Of a DNA stretch of 11,041 nt, positions 1 through 5,328 are shown piece by piece. Source of the stretch: Verrucomicrobiota bacterium (GTDB lineage Bacteria; Verrucomicrobiota; Verrucomicrobiia; Limisphaerales; UBA1096). Location of the stretch: the NCBI GenBank assembly GCA_015658765.1, contig DQOE01000211.1, positions 1 to 11,041 of the forward strand, given 5' to 3'. Under the pieces are notes generated by a model that was given only the letters and a program-made list of their open reading frames with translations, did no database searches and had not been told where the DNA came from. Both the position numbers and the translations under genes were made by a program. Position 1 is the stretch's first letter, and each line of letters opens with the position of its first letter.

Positions 1-188
1 CGGGTTTTCCAGACTTGAACGAAGACGTTTTGGGCGATGTCCTCCGCCTCGTCGATGTCGTTGATCAGCCGGTAAACCAGGTTCATCACCGGCTGTTTGA
101 ACTTCTCCACCAACGTCTCGTAGGCCGACAAGTCTCCCTCCTTCACCCTCAACATCAGGGCCACATCGGGATCGTTCCTGTCAACCAT
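1..188 (-). CDS. ECF-type RNA polymerase sigma factor, N-terminal part (runs off left edge)
   Basis: The reverse strand reads as an open frame from an ATG at 188 to the window edge, giving 62 residues. It starts MVDRNDPDVALMLRVKEGDL and continues with a sigma-70 region 2 pattern: an acidic/aromatic stretch (SAYETLVEKF), then NLVYRLINDIDEAEDIAQNVFVQVW. The DEAEDIAQ(N/D)VF core is typical of ECF (RpoE-like) sigma factors, which recruit RNA polymerase to alternative promoters; region 2 binds core enzyme and the -10 element. Region 4 would lie outside the window, so subgroup and target are unknown. An in-frame ATG at 218 would add MAKRNLDFCG, but that start lies inside a palindromic motif. A promoter-like pair places transcription at about 188, which is why I prefer the shorter form. 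The gene is divergent from glnD. Family assignment is secure; regulon and signal cannot be inferred. Confidence 0.85.
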   Translation of the reverse strand, partial: MVDRNDPDVALMLRVKEGDLSAYETLVEKFKQPVMNLVYRLINDIDEAEDIAQNVFVQVWKT

Positions 189-196
189 GCCGCAAA

Positions 197-225
197 AATC
201 TAAATTACGCTTGGCCATGCGGCAA
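197..225 (-). promoter_or_regulatory. Candidate promoter of the sigma factor gene (short-leader or leaderless)
   Basis: On the minus strand TTGCCG (complement of 220-225) is followed after 17 bp by TAGATT (complement of 197-202), and 8 nt later by the ATG at 188. The predicted start of transcription falls at or next to the start codon. The hexamers are 4/6 matches each to the sigma-70 consensus. The spacer contains the near-palindrome CGCTTGGCCATGCG (208-221), which could be an operator or be incidental. Confidence 0.4.
208..221. repeat. Near-palindrome, one mismatch from CGCTTGGCCAAGCG
   Basis: CGCTTGGCCATGCG, one base from the perfect 14-bp palindrome found at 247-260. It sits in the spacer of the sigma-factor promoter candidate. 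The two copies start 39 bp apart in the same orientation between divergent genes, and their flanks (ACGCTTGGCC then GCGG) also match. It belongs to the window-wide TTGGCCAA motif family. Confidence 0.7.
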
Positions 226-246
226 GGTTACGGGTGGGCGAAATGA

Positions 247-260
247 CGCTTGGCCAAGCG
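247..260. repeat. Perfect 14-bp palindrome CGCTTGGCCAAGCG (intergenic copy 1)
   Basis: Perfect 14-bp inverted repeat with no spacer, between the divergent sigma factor and glnD genes, just upstream of the proposed glnD -35 element (264-269). The identical 14-mer recurs at 8422-8435. If glnD were started at the TTG at 250, this motif would be read as coding (MAKR). Confidence 0.85.
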
Positions 261-263
261 GAA

Positions 264-292
264 TTGTTTCGGCGGCCCAGCGCGGCTAGACT
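264..292 (+). promoter_or_regulatory. Candidate glnD promoter (leaderless geometry)
   Basis: TTGTTT (264-269), a 17-bp spacer, TAGACT (287-292), then 8 nt to the GTG at 301. The -10 is 4/6 to consensus and nearly identical to TAGATT at the sigma-factor and methyltransferase promoters. The -35 keeps only its TTG core. The same geometry at other genes is the main support, and it is one reason to choose GTG 301 as the glnD start. Confidence 0.35.
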
Positions 293-300
293 CCCGGCGC

Positions 301-3093
301 GTGCCGGAGAACGCCACAGACCCAGCCGACGCCACGGAATTGATGGCCATCCCCAATGACAGTTCCCTCGTCAAGGAGCTGCCAAGGCTCAAGCGTTTCC
401 TCAAGACGGAGTCGGCCCGCCTGCAGCGGTGGCACCGCGGCGGCGGCGGCGGTCGCGAGGTGTGCCTTGGCCGGTCGTGGATGCTCGACACGCTGCTGCG
501 CGAGCTGTTCGACTGGACGCTGGCAACTTTCGAGCAGCCCGGCAATGCGCGGAAACTTCAAGTCGCCCTCGTCGCCATCGGCGGCTACGGTCGCGCGGAA
601 CTCAACCCCCACAGTGACGTCGACATCATGCTGCTGCACAGCGGTTCGATGCCGAGCGTCAACCGCATTTTCAGTCATCCGCTGCTCGAGAAACTCACCG
701 GCCCCGGCGGCTTGATCTACACGCTGTACGACCTCAGCTTGAAGGTCGGCCACTCGGTTCGCAACATCCAGGATGCGGTCAACGTCGCCAATGACGACAT
801 GCAGACCAAGACGTCGTTGATCGAGTCGCGCCTCATCACCGGCGACGCCGGGTTGTTCGGGCAGTTCCAGCAGCGGCTCGAGGCCAGATGCGTCCGCAAC
901 CACGTCGGCGACTATCTGCAAATGCGGATCGGCGACCAGGACGCGCGCCGCGTGAAGTTCGGCAACTCCGCCCTGCTGCAGGAGCCCAACATCAAGAACG
1001 GCTGCGGCGGACTTCGCGATTACCAGAATCTGCTGTGGATGACGCACTTCAAGTACGGCGCCCACACCCTCGAGCAGCTCGAGGCCCAGGGGATGGTCCG
1101 CCCGAGAAATCGCAGGCAACTCGAGGTCGGCTACGACTTCCTGCTGCGCACCCGCAACGAGCTTCACCTCCAGACTAAGCGACTGGCGGACGACATCCCC
1201 AAGGCGCTCCAACCGAAAATCGCCTGGCAGCTTGGCTACAAGGACCGCTCCCCGGCGCGCCGGCTCGAGGCGTTCATGCGCGACCTCTACACGCACATGC
1301 GTGCGATCCATCTCATCACCCGCATGGTCGAGCGCCGACTGGCTCTCCGCCCCAAGCCGGCCCGCCGCCTGCCCTCGCTTCGCTCGTTTTTCGGGAGTGG
1401 CAAAAAAACGGAGACGCTCGACGGCTTCAACATCATCGACGGCGAACTGGTGCCGATCTCACCGCGTATTTTCAGGGATCAGCCGAGACGACTCATGCGC
1501 GTGTTCCTGCACGCCCAGCAGCGCGGCCTCGAGTTTCACCCCGACCTCACGCAGTTGCTGCGCGACAACGTCTCGCTGGTGGACGACGGCTTCGTCCACG
1601 ACACGGAAAACCACGAGACGTTTCTCGAGATTCTCAACCAGCGCGGCAACGTCGCCCCCGCCCTGCGTGCCATGCACGAGGTCGATCTGCTGGGGCGCTA
1701 CATTCCGGAGTTCGGCCGGATGACCTGCCTCGTGCAGCACGAGTTTTTTCACGCCTACGCGGCGGACGAGCACACGCTCGTCTGCCTCGAGAAACTCGAC
1801 CAAGTCTGGGACGCAGCTCAGCCGCCGTTCGCGCACTACACCCACATCCTGCAGGACATCGACCTGCCGTACCTGCTGTACCTCGCGCTGTTTTTGCACG
1901 ACGCCGGCAAGGGCATGGAGAGCGGCGACCACGTGAAGGACGGCACAGTCGTCTGCCAAAAAGTCGGCGAGCGGCTTGGCCTCACGCCTCGCCGCCTGGC
2001 CCGGCTGAAGTTCCTCGTCGAGCATCACCTGCTCATGGCCGAGGTGTCGCAGCGGCGCGATATCGACTCACCCACGGTGATCCGCCAATTCGCCGAGACG
2101 GTGCAGGATGAGGAAAACCTGGCCATGCTCACGCTGCTGACATTCGCCGACTCGCTCGGCACCAGCAACAACCTCTGGAACGATTTCAAAAACACGCTGC
2201 TGCAAACCCTCTACCACCTCGCCGGCCGGCGCCTCGCCAGCGGCAAGGATTACGAGCAGGCGGAGCAGCAGCGCCTGGCCAAGCTCATGCAGGAGGCGCG
2301 CGAACAGTTGCCGCTGAAAATTTCCGCCGAGGAACTCGAGGCCCACTTTGAGCACCTCACGCCGCGTTATTTCCGCACCCACTCGCTCGAGCATATCAAC
2401 ATCGACCTCACGCAGGTGAACCGCTTCCTCAAGCGCGTCGTCAACGGCTCCGGCTCCAGGGTGCTCGAGCCGGTCATCGCCTGGCACAATCAACCTGCGC
2501 GCGGCTACACCTCGGTAAAAATCTGCACGTGGGATCGCCCAGGGCTGTTCACCACCATCTCCGGGGCCTTGGCTGCGGCGGGGCTGAACATCCTGAGCGC
2601 ACGCGTCTTCTCGCGGGGCGACGGGATCATCCTCGACACGTTCCTCGTCGTGGACGCGCGCACCGGCGGCTTGGCCAAGCGGCGCGAGCGCGACACGTTC
2701 AAAAAACAGCTCACCCAGGCACTGCTGCCGGACGAGTCGCCGGAATTCCAGACACAGATCGACACCTTGGCCAAGCGCGGCGCACCAGCGGAGTGGGAGT
2801 GGCCGACGCGCATCCGCATCGACACCGAGGCCGCCGAGTCGCGCACCATCATCGAAGTCGAGTCAGCGGATCGGCTGGGCCTGCTGCACCGCATCTCAAA
2901 GGTGCTGACACGGCACGGACTCAGCATCCACGTCGCACGCATCAGCACCGAGAAAGGCGCGGCGATCGACACCTTCTACGTCCGGACCGCTCTCGGGAAA
3001 AAACCAACCGACGAAGCACTGCTCCGTCAAACCCAGTCCGACCTCGAGACGGAATTAAGTGAGCAGAAAAGGGACACGGATTTCACGGATTAA
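301..3093 (+). CDS. glnD: Bifunctional PII uridylyltransferase/uridylyl-removing enzyme
   Basis: GlnD senses glutamine and adds or removes UMP on PII proteins (GlnB/GlnK) in the cytoplasm, setting nitrogen assimilation. From GTG 301 it is 930 aa (E. coli GlnD is about 890). Order of domains: nucleotidyltransferase with GGYGRAEL at 94-101 and SDVD at 105-108 carrying the metal-binding Asp residues; a conserved linker (GNSALLQEPNIKNGCGGLRD); an HD domain with HDAGKG at 533-538 (uridylyl-removing activity); and two C-terminal ACT domains from about 740 (WDRPGLF) and 850 (ADRLGLLHRIS), which bind glutamine. Alternative starts are TTG 250 and ATG 343; the ATG loses only 14 residues, and none has a good Shine-Dalgarno. 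The last residues, about EQKRDTDFTD, and the stop are encoded by an intergenic repeat. No PII or amtB gene is adjacent. The gene is convergent with the rrf2-type regulator. Confidence 0.95.
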   Translation: MPENATDPADATELMAIPNDSSLVKELPRLKRFLKTESARLQRWHRGGGGGREVCLGRSWMLDTLLRELFDWTLATFEQPGNARKLQVALVAIGGYGRAELNPHSDVDIMLLHSGSMPSVNRIFSHPLLEKLTGPGGLIYTLYDLSLKVGHSVRNIQDAVNVANDDMQTKTSLIESRLITGDAGLFGQFQQRLEARCVRNHVGDYLQMRIGDQDARRVKFGNSALLQEPNIKNGCGGLRDYQNLLWMTHFKYGAHTLEQLEAQGMVRPRNRRQLEVGYDFLLRTRNELHLQTKRLADDIPKALQPKIAWQLGYKDRSPARRLEAFMRDLYTHMRAIHLITRMVERRLALRPKPARRLPSLRSFFGSGKKTETLDGFNIIDGELVPISPRIFRDQPRRLMRVFLHAQQRGLEFHPDLTQLLRDNVSLVDDGFVHDTENHETFLEILNQRGNVAPALRAMHEVDLLGRYIPEFGRMTCLVQHEFFHAYAADEHTLVCLEKLDQVWDAAQPPFAHYTHILQDIDLPYLLYLALFLHDAGKGMESGDHVKDGTVVCQKVGERLGLTPRRLARLKFLVEHHLLMAEVSQRRDIDSPTVIRQFAETVQDEENLAMLTLLTFADSLGTSNNLWNDFKNTLLQTLYHLAGRRLASGKDYEQAEQQRLAKLMQEAREQLPLKISAEELEAHFEHLTPRYFRTHSLEHINIDLTQVNRFLKRVVNGSGSRVLEPVIAWHNQPARGYTSVKICTWDRPGLFTTISGALAAAGLNILSARVFSRGDGIILDTFLVVDARTGGLAKRRERDTFKKQLTQALLPDESPEFQTQIDTLAKRGAPAEWEWPTRIRIDTEAAESRTIIEVESADRLGLLHRISKVLTRHGLSIHVARISTEKGAAIDTFYVRTALGKKPTDEALLRQTQSDLETELSEQKRDTDFTD

Positions 3094-3135
3094 CACAGAT
3101 AGTCAGGATTGAGTTCAACCGTGTAATCCGTGTCC
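3072..3135. repeat. Imperfect inverted repeat, copy 1, overlapping the glnD stop
   Basis: The left arm 3072-3088 (GGACACGGATTTCACGG) pairs with 3119-3135 (CCGTGTAATCCGTGTCC) over 17 bp with one mismatch, around a 30-bp loop. The left arm continues GATTAA, which supplies the glnD stop at 3091-3093. It lies between convergent glnD and the rrf2-type gene, so it could act as a bidirectional transcription-ending structure, but there is no U-tract. A second copy of the same family is at 3690-3760. Confidence 0.85.
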
Positions 3136-3136
3136 G

Positions 3137-3161
3137 AACTTGAAACTGAAAACTTGAAACT
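3137..3161. repeat. Two direct copies of AACTTGAAACT
   Basis: The 11-mer AACTTGAAACT occurs at 3137-3147 and again at 3151-3161, a 14-bp period. It directly follows the inverted repeat and precedes the stop of the rrf2-type gene at 3164. It is low-complexity and function is unknown. Confidence 0.7.
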
Positions 3162-3163
3162 CC

Positions 3164-3625
3164 CTAAATGATATAATCGAGCGGGTTCTCCAGCGGGCCC
3201 TGCAAGTCGCGCACGCGGTCGCACAAATGCGCCACGCTCACCCCCTCCAGCACGCCGACGATCGCATCGCGCACCTCCTGCATCACGCTGCGGATCGCGC
3301 ACTTGCCCTCGTCGGGACAGGAACAGCGCTGGTAATAATTCACACTCACACACCCCACCGGTGCCAGCGGTCCCTCCAAGTGACGAATAATATCGGCCAG
3401 CGAAATCTCGTTCGGCCCGCGCTGCAGCCGATAGCCTCCCGCCACCCCGCGCTTGCTCAACACAAACCCGGCCGACTTCAGGTCATTGAGAATCTGCTCC
3501 AAAAACCGGCGCGGAATATTCTGCTGCTGCGCGATGTCCCTGATCCGCACCACACCCGAACCGTGGTTCATCCCCAGAACCAACAGCGCCCGCAAAGCAT
3601 ACTCACCCCGTTGCGACAATTTCAT
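3164..3625 (-). CDS. Rrf2-family (IscR-like) transcriptional regulator
   Basis: The 153-aa protein begins MKLSQRGEYALRALLVLG, the classic Rrf2 start, with a winged helix-turn-helix over about residues 1-70: the recognition region is IPRRFLEQILNDLKSAGFV and the wing RGVAGGYRL. Cysteines at 92, 101, 103 and 109 (C-x8-C-x-C-x5-C) fit an Fe-S or redox-sensing cluster site like that of IscR (ligands C92, C98, C104), although spacing differs. A fifth Cys lies at 137. Glu43, which in E. coli IscR helps discriminate site types, is present. The upstream region has an IscR type 1-like operator over the promoter, so autorepression is likely. No isc or suf genes are in view, so I give no gene symbol. An NO, iron or redox sensor of the same family is equally possible. 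Confidence 0.92.
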   Translation of the reverse strand: MKLSQRGEYALRALLVLGMNHGSGVVRIRDIAQQQNIPRRFLEQILNDLKSAGFVLSKRGVAGGYRLQRGPNEISLADIIRHLEGPLAPVGCVSVNYYQRCSCPDEGKCAIRSVMQEVRDAIVGVLEGVSVAHLCDRVRDLQGPLENPLDYII

Positions 3626-3635
3626 GCCAAGGCAG

Positions 3636-3663
3636 AAAGTAGAATCTCGACCTATTTAGTCAA
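3636..3663 (-). promoter_or_regulatory. Candidate promoter of the rrf2-type regulator
   Basis: On the minus strand TTGACT (complement of 3658-3663) is followed after 16 bp by TACTTT (complement of 3636-3641), then 10 nt to the ATG at 3625. The -35 is 5/6 to consensus and the -10 only 3/6. The -35 lies inside the dyad described in the next entry, so a bound regulator would block RNA polymerase. Confidence 0.4.
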
Positions 3664-3667
3664 GTAT
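3643..3667 (-). promoter_or_regulatory. IscR type 1-like operator (25-bp imperfect dyad)
   Basis: On the minus strand ATACTTGACT - AAATA - GGTCGAGATT: two 10-bp half-sites with a 5-bp centre, the same length and layout as the E. coli IscR type 1 site. The left half-site matches that consensus (ATASYYGACT) at every position; the right half-site matches AGTCRRSTAT at 7 of 10. It covers the -35 of the gene encoding an IscR-like protein, so negative autoregulation is the simplest reading. The match was made by eye against a remembered consensus. Confidence 0.55.
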
Positions 3668-3689
3668 CGTTTGATGAGCAGAGGAACAG

Positions 3690-3760
3690 GACACGGATTT
3701 CACGGATTACCACGGATGTGCTGATCCGGATAATCTGTGTCAATCCGTGAAATCCGTGTC
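3690..3760. repeat. Inverted repeat, copy 2, perfect 19-bp arms
   Basis: GACACGGATTTCACGGATT (3690-3708) is exactly repeated in inverted orientation at 3742-3760, with a 33-bp centre that is itself partly symmetrical (CCACGGAT against ATCTGTGT). It is the same family as 3072-3135, and the two share left-flank text (GAGCAGA). It lies between the regulator's promoter and the 3' end of the VOC gene, so the regulator is bracketed by two copies. Confidence 0.9.
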
Positions 3761-3779
3761 TAATCTAAAAACCAGAAAC

Positions 3780-4166
3780 TCACTTCGCGATCTCAATCAG
3801 CTCGATCTCGTAGCCCTCGGGGGCGTCGATGAAGGCGAAGCCGCCGCCGGCCTCCCTCATCGTCGGGCCGTCGGAGTACTCGAAGCCCAGCTTGGCCAGG
3901 TGCCGGCCGAATTCCTCAAGGCTGTCGACCTCGAAGGCCAGATGCGTGAGGTCTTCCTGCACCACCACTGGGCCGCTGTTGGGGAAATGGCAGATCTCGA
4001 CGGTCTCCTCGCTCTCGGGTGCCTTGAGGAAGGCCAGCTCGGAGCCGCGCGGCGACTTGTGGCGGCGCACCTCCTCCAGCCCAAGGACGTTCTTGTAAAA
4101 CTCGACGGTTTGCTCGAGGTCGTTCACGCGGTAGCGGGTGTGCAACAGTTTCTTTGCCAAGGCCAT
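3780..4166 (-). CDS. Glyoxalase I-like VOC-superfamily protein (lactoylglutathione lyase type)
   Basis: From ATG 4166 the protein is 128 aa (E. coli GloA is 135). It has two beta-alpha-beta-beta-beta modules of the vicinal oxygen chelate fold. The four metal ligands of glyoxalase I can be matched by position: His9 (LLHTRYRV), Glu57 (ETVEICH), His75 (LTHLAFEV) and Glu122 (GYEIELIE), against H5, E56, H74 and E122 in E. coli. It would convert the methylglyoxal-thiol hemithioacetal to S-lactoyl thiol in the cytoplasm. The natural thiol is unknown, and other VOC activities cannot be excluded. An upstream TTG at 4205 would add 13 residues that look non-conserved. It is divergent from the methyltransferase gene, 87 bp away. 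I withhold gloA because the thiol and substrate are unproven. Confidence 0.88.
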   Translation of the reverse strand: MALAKKLLHTRYRVNDLEQTVEFYKNVLGLEEVRRHKSPRGSELAFLKAPESEETVEICHFPNSGPVVVQEDLTHLAFEVDSLEEFGRHLAKLGFEYSDGPTMREAGGGFAFIDAPEGYEIELIEIAK

Positions 4167-4217
4167 AACGCCGCACACCGTACCAAGCCGAGCGTGCCGA
4201 GCCAAGCACAGGCCAGC

Positions 4218-4246
4218 TTGTCATCGCGCCTGCCCAAGGGTAGATT
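4218..4246 (+). promoter_or_regulatory. Candidate promoter of the exported methyltransferase gene
   Basis: TTGTCA (4218-4223, 5/6 to consensus), exactly 17 bp, TAGATT (4241-4246, 4/6), then 7 nt to the ATG at 4254. This is the best-matching sigma-70-like promoter in the window, and it predicts an mRNA starting at or within a base or two of the start codon. Confidence 0.5.
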
Positions 4247-4253
4247 GCCCCGC

Positions 4254-5024
4254 ATGAAATGCCCGCTGTTTTGCCTCGGACTTGCCGCCGCCTTCGTCGC
4301 GCTTGGCCAGCTCTCCCCCGCGCTTGGCCAGACCAAGGGTGTCCGCATCGATCCCGAGAACCCGCGCTACACACACCGCACGCAGCACAGCCGCGACGGC
4401 ATTGGCAAATTCTACATGGGCCGCGAGATCGCTCACGTAATGGGGCACCTCGGCGCGGGGTGGCTCGAACGCCCGTCGCGCGAACTGGAGGAGAAACCGC
4501 AGACGCTCATCCGGTCGCTCAAACTCAAGGCCGGCGACAACGTGGCGGACATCGGCGTCGGCACGGGGTACTTCGCGCGGCGCATCGCGCGCGTCATCGG
4601 GCCGAAGGGCACAGTGTACGGGGTGGACATCCAGCCGGAGATGCTCGAGTTGCTGGCAAAGAATCTCGGCAAGCTCGGCATCAAGAATGTGAAGGGCGTG
4701 CTCGGCACGATCAAAAACCCAAACCTGCCCGCGAACAGCATCGACCTCGCGCTGATGGTCGATGTGTACCACGAGTTTTCGCACCCGCACGAGATGCTGC
4801 AGAACCTCTGCCACGCGCTGAAGCCGGGAGGGCGGATCGCGTTCGTCGAGTATCGGATGGAGGATCCCAACGTGCCGATCAAGCTGCTGCACAAGATGTC
4901 GCAACTGCAGGTGATGATAGAGGCCACGCCGCACCCGCTCGAGTGGGTGGAGACAATCTCCGTGCTCCCCCGCCAACACGTCATCGTGTTCAAAAAAACC
5001 GCAACAACACCGGCAGCGAAATAG
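4254..5024 (+). CDS. Exported class I SAM-dependent methyltransferase
   Basis: The protein is 256 aa. Residues 1-26 look like a Sec signal peptide (Lys2, then a hydrophobic run, ending near SPALGQ). The rest is a Rossmann-fold methyltransferase of the Methyltransf_11/25 type: motif I ADIGVGTGY at 98-106, the acidic residue ending strand 2 at Asp125 (VYGVDIQPEML), motif II DLALMVDVYHEF around 164-175, and LKPGGRIAFVEY at 189-200. The target is unknown. SAM is normally cytoplasmic, so the signal peptide is odd, though exported methyltransferase-like proteins of this kind are, as I recall, often predicted in this group of phyla. No cysteine lipobox is present. The ATG is chosen because the frame upstream overlaps the VOC gene and the signal peptide begins here. 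Two 12-bp copies of GCGCTTGGCCAG (4299-4310, 4320-4331) encode the ALGQ repeat in the signal region. Confidence 0.85.
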   Translation: MKCPLFCLGLAAAFVALGQLSPALGQTKGVRIDPENPRYTHRTQHSRDGIGKFYMGREIAHVMGHLGAGWLERPSRELEEKPQTLIRSLKLKAGDNVADIGVGTGYFARRIARVIGPKGTVYGVDIQPEMLELLAKNLGKLGIKNVKGVLGTIKNPNLPANSIDLALMVDVYHEFSHPHEMLQNLCHALKPGGRIAFVEYRMEDPNVPIKLLHKMSQLQVMIEATPHPLEWVETISVLPRQHVIVFKKTATTPAAK

Positions 5025-5174
5025 ACGGTTGAATTAAACGCAGAGGCGCAAAGGGCCGCAAAGCTTTTTTACGGTTTGCAAGCTCGACCGTCTGTTGTGC
5101 ACGCGAGAGCGTTTTGGAGTGTGGTTCTCTGCACCGCTTTCGGTGACGTTGTGAAATCCTGTTCCCATTCCAAA

Positions 5175-5191
5175 GCGGCGCGCAGCGCCGC
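5175..5191. repeat. GC-rich hairpin, 7-bp stem
   Basis: GCGGCGC (5175-5181), loop GCA, GCGCCGC (5185-5191). It is a perfect stem in the middle of the repeat region with no following T-run on either strand, so a terminator role is doubtful. Confidence 0.65.
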
Positions 5192-5262
5192 AATCCAAGA
5201 CGCTGCCGCGATGTTCTACGGCCTAAAACAATCTGCCAGTCCAAGTAGTGCTCACACGTTGC

Positions 5263-5283
5263 GGACGGCTGGGACAGCCGTCC
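5263..5283. repeat. GC-rich hairpin, 8-bp stem
   Basis: GGACGGCT (5263-5270), loop GGGAC, AGCCGTCC (5276-5283). It is a perfect stem between convergent genes. It could slow polymerase from either side, but there is no U-tract. It resembles short dispersed palindromic elements more than a canonical terminator. Confidence 0.7.
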
Positions 5284-5328
5284 CTACCTTCATCTCTGCG
5301 GTTCTCCGCGTCTTTGCGCCCTCTGCGT

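Larger units (their letters stand above)
5025..5328. other. Gene-free 304-bp stretch made of intergenic repeats between convergent genes
   Basis: No credible gene is present; short frames here lack codon structure or homology that I can recognise. It holds an outer inverted repeat (5034-5057 with 5314-5332), a 7-bp GC hairpin (5175-5191), an 8-bp GC hairpin (5263-5283), and a partial inverted pair TTTTGGAGTG (near 5112) with CATTCCAAAG (near 5166). T6 at 5065-5070 is not preceded by a convincing stem. It lies between the 3' ends of the methyltransferase gene and folK. Confidence 0.75.

Noticed and set aside
442..454. GGC repeat run in glnD (five Gly codons)
   Set aside because: Low-complexity linker before the nucleotidyltransferase domain. 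It could be slippage-prone, but nothing shows variation or function.
286..1311. Long minus-strand open frame (341 aa) opposite glnD
   Set aside because: Antisense shadow of a well-supported gene. The product shows no recognisable motif, and long antisense frames are expected at high GC.
3072..3760. CRISPR-like array from the repeated CACGGAT text
   Set aside because: There are only two copies, each internally palindromic, about 600 bp apart with a gene between; no regular spacers and no cas genes.
3747..4253. N-terminal extension of the methyltransferase frame
   Set aside because: It is antisense to the VOC gene with its four metal ligands; the signal peptide begins at 4254.
5050..5072. Possible intrinsic terminator at the T6 run after the methyltransferase gene
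   Set aside because: No stable stem directly precedes the T-run; the nearby text is better explained as one arm of the outer repeat.
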